Positions 18,256 to 27,305 of a stretch of 64,000 bases of DNA are shown here, piece by piece. Below the pieces are notes generated by a model. That model ran no database searches and was not told the DNA's origin. It was given only the letters and a program-made list of their open reading frames with translations. Position numbers and translations under genes: made by a program. The stretch's first letter is position 1, and every line of letters begins with the position of its first letter. Source of the DNA: Paenibacillus tarimensis (lineage in GTDB: Bacteria; Bacillota; Bacilli; Paenibacillales; Paenibacillaceae); assembly GCF_021532315.1 (NCBI RefSeq), contig NZ_JAKGAO010000005.1:62001-126000 (forward strand), given 5' to 3'.

Positions 18256-18702
18256 ATGGACATAGATGAAGTACTGAAGCTGGAGAACCAAGTATGTTTT
18301 GCCGTGTATGCCTGTTCCAGAGAAATCACTAAGCTCTACAGGCCTATTCTCGAGGAGTTTGGTCTGACCTATACGCAGTATGTCACCATGCTTGTGCTGT
18401 GGGAGCAGGATGGTATTACGGTGAAGGAGCTCGGAAGAAGACTGCACTTGGATTCCGGCACGTTAACACCGCTGCTGAAAAAGCTGGAAAGCGCGGGCTT
18501 GGTGACCCGTACACGCGACAAGGCCGATGAACGGAATGTCGTTATTACATTGACGGAGAAGGGTCACAGGATGAAGAAGGATGCAGCTACCGTTCCTGGG
18601 CGCCTGTTCAATGAGACGGTGGTCGACGAAGCTGAGGTCAAGGCGCTGCGCGATTTAATTACACGAATGCTGGCCCGAATCAGTCCGCAGGAAACGGAGT
18701 GA
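18256..18702 (+). CDS. ohrR: OhrR-type MarR regulator, peroxide sensing
   Basis: A 148-residue MarR protein. The N-terminal LENQVCFAVYACSREITKLY aligns with OhrR, placing the redox-sensing cysteine at position 14 and the tyrosines that hydrogen-bond to it nearby; a winged helix follows (VKELGRRLHLDSGTLTPLLKKLE). The start at 18256 has GGAGG at correct distance; an ATG at 18244 does not. OhrR normally represses ohrA, but the divergent neighbour here is a glutathione peroxidase, the probable target. A second cysteine at position 20 may form a disulfide. Confidence 0.85.
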   Translation: MDIDEVLKLENQVCFAVYACSREITKLYRPILEEFGLTYTQYVTMLVLWEQDGITVKELGRRLHLDSGTLTPLLKKLESAGLVTRTRDKADERNVVITLTEKGHRMKKDAATVPGRLFNETVVDEAEVKALRDLITRMLARISPQETE

Positions 18703-18734
18703 CCGGGCCAGCTGTAATATATACTAGCAAGATA

Positions 18735-20849
18735 TTAAAGCTTGAACTTTTCCACAATGGAAGACAGCTCTTCCGCTGTCTCGGAGAGATACGCGGCTGA
18801 AGCGGCTATCTCCTGCATGGATGCGATCTGCTCCTCCACCGATGCGGAGACGGCTTCCGTACCGCCCGCATTAGTTCCGGCGATCTGAATAACATTGTTG
18901 ATGGACTGAGCCATAACGCCGGCAAGGGCTGCGATTTCAGCCGTGATGCTGCCGAGTGTGCCGCTCATGTCGTCGATCGGAGCGACAGCCTGCTCAATGC
19001 CTTTGAAATGACGGTCGGTCTCCTCGACGATCCGGATTCCTTTACCTACCTCGCTGACGGTCTGTTCCATGGATGATACGGCTTCAGCCGTTCCGCTTTG
19101 AATTTCGGTTATCAGCTGCTTGATGGAGCCGGTCGAATTGGATGTCTGCTCAGCCAGCTTGCGGATCTCGGAAGCAACAACGGCAAATCCCCGTCCGTGC
19201 GCACCTGCACGGGCGGCTTCAATGCTGGCGTTAAGCGCAAGCAGGTTCGTCTGGCCGGCGATCTCCTGAATCACCTTGACGATGGCTTCAATCTGCCGGG
19301 ACTGCTCGTACAGGCGGGTGATTGTTGAAGATTGCTGCTCGGCAAAGGTGTTGATTACATCCATCTGACGAACGACCTCCTGAACGCTGCCCGTTCCTTC
19401 GTTAGACCTGCTTCTGGCCTGCTCGGTCAAGCTCGCAAGCTGCTGGATATAACCTTCAATCTCGCCCATCCGTCCGGTTATAACGGCGATCTGCTCGTGG
19501 TTATAGCTAAGCATCTCTTCCTGCTTGGTGGCGCCTTCATGAATTCCCTGGGCTGAATCCGCTATATGCTCAGTCGCCTGGGTCGCCTGTTCGGCGCTTG
19601 CACTCAGCTGCTGGGAAGAGGCGGCGAGCTGGATCGCGGTCTCATTAATCCGTCCCATACTTCCGTGTATGCTGTCAGCCATGCTGTTAAAGCTCCTGCC
19701 GAGCTTGCCAAGCTCGTCATTGCCGGTTACCGGTATACGTGCCGATAAGTCACCCTGGCTAATCGTTTCTGCTGTTTGGATCATGGTGCGGAGTGTCTTG
19801 AATAATCCATACAAAATATATACGATCAGAAGCACAGCGACTAGGATCGCCGCCGTCACGATGACAACAGTCTGATTAAGAATCGGACTTGCTTCCTCAG
19901 CATACTCATCTGTTAACATGGTGCCGGTTATTTTCCAGCCGGTCAGCGGGTTGGTGACATAAGCAAGTGCCTTAGGAGTTCCTTCGCTCTCGTAGTTAAA
20001 CCCGCCTTCATCCCCGCTGAATAGTGTTTCAATATAGGACTCTTCGGCCAGCTCTCCTTCGGCTAGCGAAGGATGGTACACGGCCTTGCGCTCACTGTCG
20101 AAGATCATGGCATAACCCTCATTGCCGATGTTTACGGAATGGGTAAGACCTGTCAGTTCCTCGATCTTGACCTCACTGCGAATGACTCCACTTCCATCAG
20201 CTACAGCCTTCGTGATACCGATTACAAAATCGCCGGTGATCAGGGAAACATAAGGCTGCGAGACCAGTGGTGTTGTATTTTCCATGGAGGCTTTAAACCA
20301 TACCTGCTCGCGCGGGTCGCCTTCGCCGGCCCACTCCTTGCCCTGGACATTGCGGTAATAGCTGTTGGTTCCAACGAATTCAAGACTGGAGATCATCGGA
20401 TGCGTTCTCCAGAACGGTTCGAGAATATTACGCTGCAGAGTTGCGCCTGCTCCTGTGTACGTTTCCTGTGTAATAAGAGAAGCGATGTAATCGACGTTGG
20501 CCATTTCGGCGCTTGTAAACTGGGTGATGGTGGCGTTCAAAAGCCGTACATTCTCATAAGCGGCATTAGCCATCTGCTGGCCGATCTCGCTCTTGGCTGT
20601 CTGATAGGACAACGTGCTGATGGTTAATACCGGGACTAGCAGGATGACAGCAAAGGTAAGGCTTAACTTGGTGCGCAAGGACAAGTTGCGGACGGGTGAA
20701 TGCTTGAAATTTAAACCGCTTACATCTGCAGGCTTATTTTTTAAGCCCTGCTGTTTTGCCTCCTTCTTTTTTAACAGTTTCATAAGGTTACCTGTCTTAG
20801 AGATTAATGTTTTTGTTATTTTTCTAAAAGGAATTTCTCTTTTTTTCAT
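18735..20849 (-). CDS. Methyl-accepting chemotaxis protein with dCache sensor
   Basis: A 704-residue chemoreceptor. Unusually, about 60 lysine-rich cytoplasmic residues precede helix 1 (near 62-82). The extracellular part of some 260 residues matches a double Cache domain ([20 protein letters not shown]-type core, with [11 protein letters not shown] before helix 2 near 325-345). HAMP follows, then the signalling domain with tip [20 protein letters not shown]. dCache receptors often bind amino acids or organic acids. Start preceded by GGGGGAAAG. Convergent with the ohrR-like gene. Confidence 0.92.
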   Translation of the reverse strand: MKKREIPFRKITKTLISKTGNLMKLLKKKEAKQQGLKNKPADVSGLNFKHSPVRNLSLRTKLSLTFAVILLVPVLTISTLSYQTAKSEIGQQMANAAYENVRLLNATITQFTSAEMANVDYIASLITQETYTGAGATLQRNILEPFWRTHPMISSLEFVGTNSYYRNVQGKEWAGEGDPREQVWFKASMENTTPLVSQPYVSLITGDFVIGITKAVADGSGVIRSEVKIEELTGLTHSVNIGNEGYAMIFDSERKAVYHPSLAEGELAEESYIETLFSGDEGGFNYESEGTPKALAYVTNPLTGWKITGTMLTDEYAEEASPILNQTVVIVTAAILVAVLLIVYILYGLFKTLRTMIQTAETISQGDLSARIPVTGNDELGKLGRSFNSMADSIHGSMGRINETAIQLAASSQQLSASAEQATQATEHIADSAQGIHEGATKQEEMLSYNHEQIAVITGRMGEIEGYIQQLASLTEQARSRSNEGTGSVQEVVRQMDVINTFAEQQSSTITRLYEQSRQIEAIVKVIQEIAGQTNLLALNASIEAARAGAHGRGFAVVASEIRKLAEQTSNSTGSIKQLITEIQSGTAEAVSSMEQTVSEVGKGIRIVEETDRHFKGIEQAVAPIDDMSGTLGSITAEIAALAGVMAQSINNVIQIAGTNAGGTEAVSASVEEQIASMQEIAASAAYLSETAEELSSIVEKFKL

Positions 20850-20885
20850 GCTGCTTTCCCCCCTGTGAGCTGTCTGTCTGAAAAC

Positions 20886-20914
20886 GCTATATCCATTTTA
20901 TCGACCGTTGTCAG
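20886..20914 (-). promoter_or_regulatory. Promoter of the dCache chemoreceptor
   Basis: On the minus strand: CTGACA (20914-20909), 17 bases, TATAGC (20891-20886). A sigma-D type motif was not found. Confidence 0.5.
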
Positions 20915-21074
20915 GGAAGAGTTAATAGGATTTGGAAAAATAAAGCCCTGTTTTTTTCTCTATAAGACATTGACATTTTCGCATACCAATTAATGTATTT
21001 ACTAACAATAAAGTCCCACAATATGTGCTGTAGGTCCGATAGCCGCAGCCTGGTTCATTTGGTACAATAGTATG

Positions 21075-21088
21075 CGAACGTACATTCC
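21075..21088 (+). promoter_or_regulatory. Degenerate LexA (SOS) box
   Basis: CGAACGTACATTCC against the Gram-positive consensus CGAAC-N4-GTTCG: eight of ten defined positions match. It lies just after a TACAAT -10 element and before a DNA repair gene, which supports the reading. Confidence 0.45.
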
Positions 21089-21170
21089 TTGTTCATTTGA
21101 CTGCTTGCAGGACCCGCCGTCGTTAGCAGGAAAACTTTAAAGCACAGCATGATAGGGAGGGAATCAGCTT

Positions 21171-22346
21171 ATGCAGCCATTTCAATTCGAGCCGTCCCGT
21201 TATCCTGAACTGCCCGGCTGCTACATCATGCGTGACGGAGACGGGCGCATATTATATGTAGGCAAATCCAAGAAGCTGCGAAGCCGACTCCGGTCGTATT
21301 TTCATCAGAAACATGAACGGAAGCGGATTAGGCAGCTCGTAGCCGAAATTGCATCTATTGAAATTATACTGGTCAATAACGAAGCGGAAAGCCTAATGCT
21401 GGAGAACAATCTGATTAAGCTTCATAAGCCGCCTTACAACCGGGCGCTGAAGCGGGATAACAGCGGTTATGCGTATCTGCGGCTGACAGACGGCCCTTAT
21501 CCCAGACTGGATGTATATTACAGGGACCGCCGAACTGCGAAGGAAGAGCTAGTGGAGCCTACGAAACAGGTACAAGGTCTGGAGGGGGAGGGAGAAGCAG
21601 ACGGGGAGACGCGATTCGGTCCTTTCGCAAGCGCCAGGTTCCGCAATGAGGTTCTTGCCTTTATTAATGATCATTATCGCCTTCGGACCTGTGTGACGAT
21701 GCCCAAGCGTGTTTGTCTGCTCTATCATATTGGGCGCTGCAGCGGTATATGTGAGGGTATGATCAGCGATGAAGCTTATCAGGAAGCGGTTCGTTCGGCG
21801 TCTTCCCTCCTGGCTGGCGGGGGTGCGGGGTTAATTGAAGCGATGGAGAGGCAGATGCAGGAGTATGCCGGGCGGATGGAGTATGAGAGGGCGTCGGACA
21901 TGCTGCGGCATATCCGTATTTTGCAAAAGAATCCCGACAAGCAGATCGTGGACCGCGAATCCGGGAACAACCAGGATATCATCAGCTTTGGCCAGGGCAG
22001 CGTGCTTATTGGACGAGTCCGGAAGGGTATGCTGATCGGATTCGGGCAGGCCGCTGCTGTTCCGGAGGGCCCGGGTGAGTACGACCGGTTCGTGCTTAAG
22101 CATGCGCTGGAGAATCCGTGCGATGAAATTATTGTGAACTGGATGGATGATGTGAAGAGCATAAGGAGCGCGCTGCGGAAGGCTGGCGTCAGACCCCCTC
22201 AGATCACAATGCCGAAGAGAGGGTTGAAATATGATTTGCTCCAGCTGTGCAGGGGCAACCTGGAATACCAGCTGGCATGTGCCGCCGCAGAGGACAGGAG
22301 AGTACCAAAGGAAGTTCCGCTTGCCGCCGGACAAGAAGGTTCGTAG
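21171..22346 (+). CDS. Short UvrC-like GIY-YIG nuclease
   Basis: A 391-residue protein matching only the N-terminal half of UvrC. The GIY-YIG nuclease domain spans about residues 13-92 (GCYIMRDGDGRILYVGKSKKLRSRL, with the metal-binding glutamate in EAESLMLENNLIKLH). A four-cysteine segment (TCVTMPKRVCLLYHIGRCSGIC) and a UVR helix pair (YERASDMLRHI) follow. The RNase H-like and HhH domains of UvrC, which make the 5' cut, are missing, so it resembles Cho-like enzymes that cut only 3' of a lesion. GGGAGG precedes the ATG. A degenerate SOS box lies upstream. Confidence 0.88.
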   Translation: MQPFQFEPSRYPELPGCYIMRDGDGRILYVGKSKKLRSRLRSYFHQKHERKRIRQLVAEIASIEIILVNNEAESLMLENNLIKLHKPPYNRALKRDNSGYAYLRLTDGPYPRLDVYYRDRRTAKEELVEPTKQVQGLEGEGEADGETRFGPFASARFRNEVLAFINDHYRLRTCVTMPKRVCLLYHIGRCSGICEGMISDEAYQEAVRSASSLLAGGGAGLIEAMERQMQEYAGRMEYERASDMLRHIRILQKNPDKQIVDRESGNNQDIISFGQGSVLIGRVRKGMLIGFGQAAAVPEGPGEYDRFVLKHALENPCDEIIVNWMDDVKSIRSALRKAGVRPPQITMPKRGLKYDLLQLCRGNLEYQLACAAAEDRRVPKEVPLAAGQEGS

Positions 22347-22364
22347 GCAAGCGGAACATTTTTC
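22314..22364 (+). terminator. Intrinsic terminator overlapping the nuclease gene end
   Basis: GTTCCGCTTGCC (22314-22325) pairs with GGCAAGCGGAAC (22346-22357), then ATTTTT. The 5' arm lies inside the coding sequence. Confidence 0.85.
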
Positions 22365-22419
22365 GCTGGGAATACGTTTATAACCTGAATGAAGAGATAA
22401 TGAAGAAGGAGAGGGTTGT

Positions 22420-23409
22420 ATGCTGATGATCAGAATGCGCCGGGCAGCCCTAACGGGTGTAGTTGCTGCAGCGGTCGTGCTAAGCGGCTGCAGCAATAAT
22501 ACGACAGACCAACAAGCAGATACGGAGGTGGTGGAGCCGGCTGAGAATAGTAACGCTGCGGTGAACGCAGAGTTGGCCTCTGAAGAGCTGCTCCAAGAGT
22601 TTGACAAGACGGTCGGCGAAGCGGACACAGCCCTGCATGTCAGGGAATTTATTGATGAGCATATCGAACAGGCAGCAGGGGAGGATGCCGATATCATGGT
22701 ACGGGGGCTGCTGGATTATTATAAGAAGAATTTACCGGCAGCTGAAGCGTCTGTAAGTGAATCATCTCTGCAGATGGCTCTTCTTCAAGCGGATTGGCCG
22801 TTTGAGGGTGAGAGTCTGGAGCAGCTCGAGCCTCCCCACAGAAAGCTTGTTCAAGCCCTGCTGGACGGCGGCTATAAGCTGGAAACCCAGGAAGGCTATA
22901 TCTACCCGATGGTGGATTACGGCTCGCTGCGGAAATATGAGACCTACATAACGGATGCATTAAGTGATTATATCGAGTTGAAAGCGCTGGAGTCGGACCA
23001 GCGGACCGCGAGCGATGCGGCCATTGTTATCTCGTGGGATGAGCTGGCCGGCCGTGCGCTTGCCGCAGAAGAATTTGTAAGGAAGCACCCGGATTCTCCG
23101 GAATACGAAGAAGTGCTTACCCTCCTGGAACGCTACATGACGGTCTATCTGCAGGGCCTGGATAATACGCCAATCTATGATTATCAGACGCTTAGTCTTG
23201 AAGAGGATGTGAAGTCAAGCTATGCCAAAATCGCCGGTGAGAAGCCTGAAACAACGGTAGGCACTATCGTGAAGGGATATCTGGACGTACTGGAGGCGGC
23301 TAATTACCAGGTCATGACCGGCAGCGGGGTTGATCAGCAGATCTTGCCCGGTGTGAGAGAGTATTTGGATAGCTTGAAGCGGAGGATATGGGACCATCTT
23401 CCATCGTAA
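22420..23409 (+). CDS. Hypothetical lipoprotein
   Basis: A 329-residue predicted lipoprotein: basic start, hydrophobic stretch and lipobox VLSGC, then a low-complexity acidic linker (residues 27-50). The rest is mostly helical and acidic, without recognised motifs; a repeated pattern of YIT/YMTVYLQGL and YLDVLEAANY suggests a helical repeat. Start ATG with AAGGAGAGGG upstream. It lies alone between two terminator/promoter regions, so it is probably its own transcription unit. Function unknown. Confidence 0.8.
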   Translation: MLMIRMRRAALTGVVAAAVVLSGCSNNTTDQQADTEVVEPAENSNAAVNAELASEELLQEFDKTVGEADTALHVREFIDEHIEQAAGEDADIMVRGLLDYYKKNLPAAEASVSESSLQMALLQADWPFEGESLEQLEPPHRKLVQALLDGGYKLETQEGYIYPMVDYGSLRKYETYITDALSDYIELKALESDQRTASDAAIVISWDELAGRALAAEEFVRKHPDSPEYEEVLTLLERYMTVYLQGLDNTPIYDYQTLSLEEDVKSSYAKIAGEKPETTVGTIVKGYLDVLEAANYQVMTGSGVDQQILPGVREYLDSLKRRIWDHLPS

Positions 23410-23471
23410 CGCAGGTTACACAGGGACGGAAGGGCGCGTCAGAAGGAATTGGACAGGCTGGCAAAATTGCT

Positions 23472-23500
23472 TTGCGTTCATGGCTTGTTTCAAGTATGAT
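23472..23500 (+). promoter_or_regulatory. Promoter of the aldolase-like gene
   Basis: TTGCGT (23472-23477), 17-base spacer, TATGAT (23495-23500), 38 bases before the start codon. Confidence 0.6.
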
Positions 23501-23537
23501 GGATAACAAATAATTGATCCTAAAGGAGTTATTCCGT

Positions 23538-24509
23538 ATGCACGCAAAGACAAGCCATTGCAAGATAGTCGATTGCACGATCCGCGACGGCGGGCTCGTG
23601 AATAATTGGGATTTTAGCGTGGAGTTCGTACAGCATCTCTATAAGACGTTGAACGAGGCCGGCGTTGACTATATGGAAATCGGATATAAGAATTCGCCGA
23701 AGCTGCTGAAGGGTGCCGACTCGGCAGGGCCGTGGCGTTTCCTTGATGATGAGTTTCTGCGTACGGTTATACCCGAGAAGAAGAATACCAAGCTGTCCGC
23801 CCTTGTTGATATTGGCCGGGTGGACGAGAATGATATCCTGCCGCGTGAGCAGAGTCTGCTGGATCTGATTCGGGTAGCCTGCTACATCCAGGATGTTGAT
23901 AAAGCGCTCGAGCTGGTCAGATTATTCCATGAACGCGGTTATGAGACTACGCTGAACATCATGGCGCTGTCCAATGTAATGGAAAACCAGCTGGTCGAAG
24001 CATTCGAGCTGATTGAGAAGAGTGTTGTGGATGTGGTCTATATTGTTGATTCCTATGGCAGTCTGACGCCGAACGATTTCAGCTACCTGGTGGACAAGTT
24101 CAAGCAGCATGTGCCGAGCAAGCGGCTTGGTGTCCATACCCATAATAATATGCAGCTTGCATTTGCGAACACGCTTATTGCAGCCGAGAAGGGTGTCGAA
24201 CTGCTCGATGCTTCCGTATACGGTATGGGACGGGCGGCAGGCAACTGCCCGACAGAGCTGCTTGTCGCGAATCTGAAGAATCCCAAGTATGATCTTCGCC
24301 CTGTGCTTGATATGATTGAGAAGTACATGATCCCGCTTCGTGAGAAGGAAGAGTGGGGTTATATTATCCCTTACATGATTACCGGTATGCTTGATGAGCA
24401 TCCTCGTTCCGCGATGGCACTCCGTGCCTCAGATAACAAGGATAAGTCGGTCGACTTCTATGATACGCTGACTACACCGGAAGTTTCGCAGGGCAAGAGC
24501 AAGGAATAA
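23538..24509 (+). CDS. HMGL-family aldolase/lyase-like protein
   Basis: A 323-residue TIM-barrel protein of the DRE-TIM metallolyase group. The metal/substrate motif DCTIRDGGLVNNWDF is at residues 11-25 and the metal-binding HTHNNMQLAFANTL is near 202-215; YGMGRAAGNCPTELL near 228-242 is also typical. The closest named relatives are the aldolase halves of 4-hydroxy-2-oxovalerate aldolases and isopropylmalate synthase-like enzymes, but there is no leucine or aromatic degradation context, so the substrate stays open. Start at 23538 with AAAGGAG nine bases before. Confidence 0.85.
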   Translation: MHAKTSHCKIVDCTIRDGGLVNNWDFSVEFVQHLYKTLNEAGVDYMEIGYKNSPKLLKGADSAGPWRFLDDEFLRTVIPEKKNTKLSALVDIGRVDENDILPREQSLLDLIRVACYIQDVDKALELVRLFHERGYETTLNIMALSNVMENQLVEAFELIEKSVVDVVYIVDSYGSLTPNDFSYLVDKFKQHVPSKRLGVHTHNNMQLAFANTLIAAEKGVELLDASVYGMGRAAGNCPTELLVANLKNPKYDLRPVLDMIEKYMIPLREKEEWGYIIPYMITGMLDEHPRSAMALRASDNKDKSVDFYDTLTTPEVSQGKSKE

Positions 24510-24518
24510 TGCAACTGA

Positions 24519-24562
24519 CACCAATGGCGCCACGGGATTTAGACCCTGTGGCGCCATTGGTG
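24519..24562. terminator. Very stable U-less hairpin between convergent genes
   Basis: A 15-bp perfect stem (24519-24533 with 24548-24562) extended by GGG/CCC inside. No T run follows on either strand, so it is not a standard intrinsic terminator; it may block read-through, protect 3' ends or act with Rho. Confidence 0.5.
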
Positions 24563-24586
24563 CGGTTAGTGCTGATAAGCCCAATG

Positions 24587-24889
24587 TCAGTAGCCTGCAA
24601 GCTCGCCATCGCCCCGGATAGCGGCAGCCTGAACATTAATGTTCGGATGCAGATAACCTGTCCCCTCAAACCGGCGGCCGCCGGCCGTGACGGCAGACAG
24701 TTCCACCCGTATATTGTCGCTGGTAAGGAATTGCTGCAGCAGGTCAGTCTGTCCCACCCCGTTAATATCAATGTACCAGAGCCTTGACCCCAGGTCGGAG
24801 ACAACGGCCAGGTAGGCGGAAGTGAACGAGAGACGGCAGTTCAAGCCTTCCTGCCGAACCGTAAGCTCCGCGAGCTCGAACGTATCCAT
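24587..24889 (-). CDS. Hypothetical protein, 100 residues
   Basis: I do not recognise the family. The start at 24889 (MDTFELAEL) is chosen because GGGAG lies eight bases before it. The sequence alternates short hydrophobic strands with turns (CRLSFTSAYLAVVSDLG, SRLWYIDINGVGQTDLL, RFEGTGYLHPNIN), so a small beta-rich soluble protein is likely. It lies after the double-ABC operon on the same strand, with about 100 bases between, and could be its last gene. Confidence 0.6.
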   Translation of the reverse strand: MDTFELAELTVRQEGLNCRLSFTSAYLAVVSDLGSRLWYIDINGVGQTDLLQQFLTSDNIRVELSAVTAGGRRFEGTGYLHPNINVQAAAIRGDGELAGY

Positions 24890-24987
24890 ATCCTCATCTC
24901 CCTTTTGCATCTATGCAAGTACCCTGATTGTAAACATGCCTGCCGGGGATTGCAACCTCACGGCCCTGGAAGCAAGTGCATCCGGTT

Positions 24988-25857
24988 TTAGGATGTGCGC
25001 GGCGTATTCTGAAGCCGGGAACGGATGAAATAGGCATCCTCCAGCGTGGGGAGCTGCTTCTCGAATGAGGAGAAAGGGGCAGCCGCTGACATAACTCGGA
25101 CCCGGAACGAATGGCCGTCCGCCCGAATATAGATGATCTGCTCTTCTGGCAGTGTCTTTAGCTGATCCGGCGTGACGCTGCCCTCGAAGACAGCTGCGTC
25201 CAGATTACTTGTCCAGGCTGTCAGTGTCCCGTGAAACCGGATCATCCCGTTATCGAGCCAGATGAGCCGGTTAGCCCACGCTTCCCATTCATTAAGCTCA
25301 TGAGTGGAAACCAGAATGGTTCTGCTGCGTCCTTCAATGGACAGCTGGCGGATAAAGGACAGCCGCTCGAGGCTGTCCAGCGCATTCAGCGGTTCGTCCA
25401 GAAACAGATATTCTGGACTTCCAAGCCATGCTTGCGCAAGCACGATCCGCTGGCGAATGCCCTGCGGAAGTGTCTTGATCTTGCGTTTCCTGTAGGCCGT
25501 AAGGCGGAAACGCTCTAGATGCTCCGCGAGCTGCGCGGGAGAGAGACCTCCCTTCAATTCAGAGAGGTAGTGAAGCAGCTTCTGAACCGTCATTTCCTCA
25601 TACAGCGAGACGCTTGTCGGTACGAAGCCGATGGAGGCCCGGACGGAGGCGAGGTTCCGGTCGGTAGTCAGGCCGCCGTAGCTGATCTTGCCCTGATTCG
25701 GCAGAACGGCGGTCCCCAGCAGGTGCATCAGCGAGGACTTGCCTGCTCCGTTCCGTCCGGCGAGCAGGGTAATGCCTTTACCTACAGCCAGTCTGGGGAT
25801 ATGAAGGCGGAAGGAGGAGCCGCTCCGCGACCAGGTCAACTTATCAATTTCCAGCAT
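24988..25857 (-). CDS. ABC transporter ATP-binding protein
   Basis: A 289-residue ATPase: Walker A GRNGAGKSS near residues 33-41, Walker B YLFLDEPLNALD and H-loop VSTHEL. The signature reads LPQGIRQR instead of LSGGQ, so the signature serine-glycine pair is altered. It follows the membrane protein gene by 19 bases and probably powers it. The C-terminal 90 residues form an accessory domain without a known motif. Part of a minus-strand operon with an ECF sigma factor. Confidence 0.88.
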   Translation of the reverse strand: MLEIDKLTWSRSGSSFRLHIPRLAVGKGITLLAGRNGAGKSSLMHLLGTAVLPNQGKISYGGLTTDRNLASVRASIGFVPTSVSLYEEMTVQKLLHYLSELKGGLSPAQLAEHLERFRLTAYRKRKIKTLPQGIRQRIVLAQAWLGSPEYLFLDEPLNALDSLERLSFIRQLSIEGRSRTILVSTHELNEWEAWANRLIWLDNGMIRFHGTLTAWTSNLDAAVFEGSVTPDQLKTLPEEQIIYIRADGHSFRVRVMSAAAPFSSFEKQLPTLEDAYFIRSRLQNTPRTS

Positions 25858-25876
25858 TGCTGCGCACCTCTTTGAC

Positions 25877-26689
25877 TTATTTCATGATTCGGATTCCAAG
25901 ACTTTTGCGATAGGCGAGCAGAAGCAGCGTTAACCCGGCGGCAAGAGACACATACTGCACCGTCTGCTCTATCATCATGGTATAGCCGGGACGGGAGTGG
26001 CCCTTGAAATCGGCCATGTTCCAGATGAACCAGACGATAATAGCTGCACCAATTCCTGTTTTGATCCCCCGCCGCATCATCAGATAAGCGGTAAGCCCGC
26101 CGGTTAGGACAAGCAGGGAAAACCACTGCAGAAGAAAAGGCATAAAGGGAAACTGCTCCATTCTTGCAGCCAGATAGACCGAGGCCAGCAGACCGAGCAG
26201 CAGGTTCAGCACGATCACGATCAAAAAACGGCAGAGCAGCAGCAGGGCCGGCGGATAGGGCGTAATGCTCTCGATCAGCCGCATTCCCTTATCCCACGTT
26301 CGGAAGCTGTACAACATCCCGGCAATCAGAATAGCCGGCGTCAGCATGGTAAACAGGTCGGCAACGCCATTATAGGGAGGCACAGACATTGAGAGCATAA
26401 GTGTCATCATGGTGAATACGGCCAGGCTGGCAAGCCAATATGCTTTGGGATAGGAGGATAGCTGCGAGAGCATCAGACGAATTAGAGAGGGCCTGTGGTT
26501 CCCCGTCCCGGCTAATTCCCGGATAGCGGTCTGATTCACTTCCTCTTGAAGAGCGTCAAATTCGGGCTGCAGGGCGCTGAGCAGCTTTGCTGTATCGGTT
26601 GATGTCACGGGCTTAATCATCCAGCCGGACAGCGGTTTTCGCATTTCATCCTCCAGCTTGCTGCGTTCTTCATCGGTTGGTATGCTCAT
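25877..26689 (-). CDS. ABC-2-like permease / membrane partner downstream of ECF sigma factor
   Basis: A 270-residue protein with a cytoplasmic N-terminus of about 90 charged residues and then six predicted membrane segments (from YWLASLAVFTMMTLMLSMSV to YVSLAAGLTLLLLAY). The start at 26689 has AAAGGAGG and overlaps the sigma factor gene by 20 bases, so the two are translationally coupled. That place normally belongs to an anti-sigma factor; no zinc-finger motif is seen. It may be the channel for the following ATPase, the sigma-factor regulator, or both (inference). Confidence 0.7.
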   Translation of the reverse strand: MSIPTDEERSKLEDEMRKPLSGWMIKPVTSTDTAKLLSALQPEFDALQEEVNQTAIRELAGTGNHRPSLIRLMLSQLSSYPKAYWLASLAVFTMMTLMLSMSVPPYNGVADLFTMLTPAILIAGMLYSFRTWDKGMRLIESITPYPPALLLLCRFLIVIVLNLLLGLLASVYLAARMEQFPFMPFLLQWFSLLVLTGGLTAYLMMRRGIKTGIGAAIIVWFIWNMADFKGHSRPGYTMMIEQTVQYVSLAAGLTLLLLAYRKSLGIRIMK

Positions 26690-27269
26690 GACGCGTTCCT
26701 CCTTTCGCAGATTTGCTATCTGTCTTCGCTGAGCCTTCACCTAACAGTTTTTTCTTTAACCTGCTTAGTCCTTTATACAGATGAGTTTTGACGGACCCGA
26801 GCGGAAGCTCCAGTACATTTGCAATATCCTGAAGCTTCATATCCTGATAGAACCGCAAGGTAATAATATCCTTCTGCACCTCCGGAAGCTCGCTCATGGA
26901 TGCAAGAATCTCCTTGCGGGTTTCCTGCCGCTCGGCAAGCTCCACTACGGATGGACGCACATCGACCTGCTCGGGCGGATCGGTAATCTGCTTTTGGCGG
27001 GACTGATAGTAGCCGCTCTTCCAGTAATCCCGGCACAGATTCAGGGCCACCCGGTAGAGCCATGCCTGTGCATTTTCCGGTATTTTGCCCAGCTTAAGCT
27101 GCTTCAGCAGTCTGACAAATGTCTCCTGGACAAAATCTTCTGCCTTGCCGGGGTCCCGCAGCTGCCGCTGCAGGTACCCGGACAGCGGGGCGTGATAACG
27201 ATGAACGAATGCTTCGAACGACGCCTGGTCGCCCCGCATCATCCCATGCAGCAGTTCTTCATCCGTCAT
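26670..27269 (-). CDS. ECF-type RNA polymerase sigma factor
   Basis: A 199-residue sigma-70 family factor with regions 2 and 4 only. Region 2: FEAFVHRYHAPLSGYLQRQL to AEDFVQETFVRLLKQL and AQAWLYRVALNLCRDYWK (residues 18-85). Region 4: LPEVQKDIITLRFYQDMKLQ to LELPLGSVKTHLYKGLSRLKKKL (about 128-174). Start preceded by AAAGGAG. It lies inside an operon for two ABC systems and overlaps the next gene, implying that its activity is tied to those membrane proteins. Confidence 0.92.
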   Translation of the reverse strand: MTDEELLHGMMRGDQASFEAFVHRYHAPLSGYLQRQLRDPGKAEDFVQETFVRLLKQLKLGKIPENAQAWLYRVALNLCRDYWKSGYYQSRQKQITDPPEQVDVRPSVVELAERQETRKEILASMSELPEVQKDIITLRFYQDMKLQDIANVLELPLGSVKTHLYKGLSRLKKKLLGEGSAKTDSKSAKGGTRHEHTNR

Positions 27270-27305
27270 GTCAGGCTTCTCCTTTCCTGGCTGCAGAGTC
27301 TGGCG

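Larger units (their letters stand above)
20850..21170. other. 321-base intergenic region
   Basis: Holds divergent control regions: a minus-strand sigma-A-like promoter for the chemoreceptor (20886-20914), and on the plus side TACAAT (21063-21068), a degenerate SOS box (21075-21088) and the direct repeat GTTCATTTG at 21053-21061 and 21091-21099. No coding frame is convincing. Confidence 0.6.

Noticed and set aside
20850-21000. Sigma-D (flagellar) promoter for the chemoreceptors
   Set aside because: No TAAA-N15-GCCGATAT match was found upstream of any of the chemoreceptor genes; sigma-A-like elements fit better.
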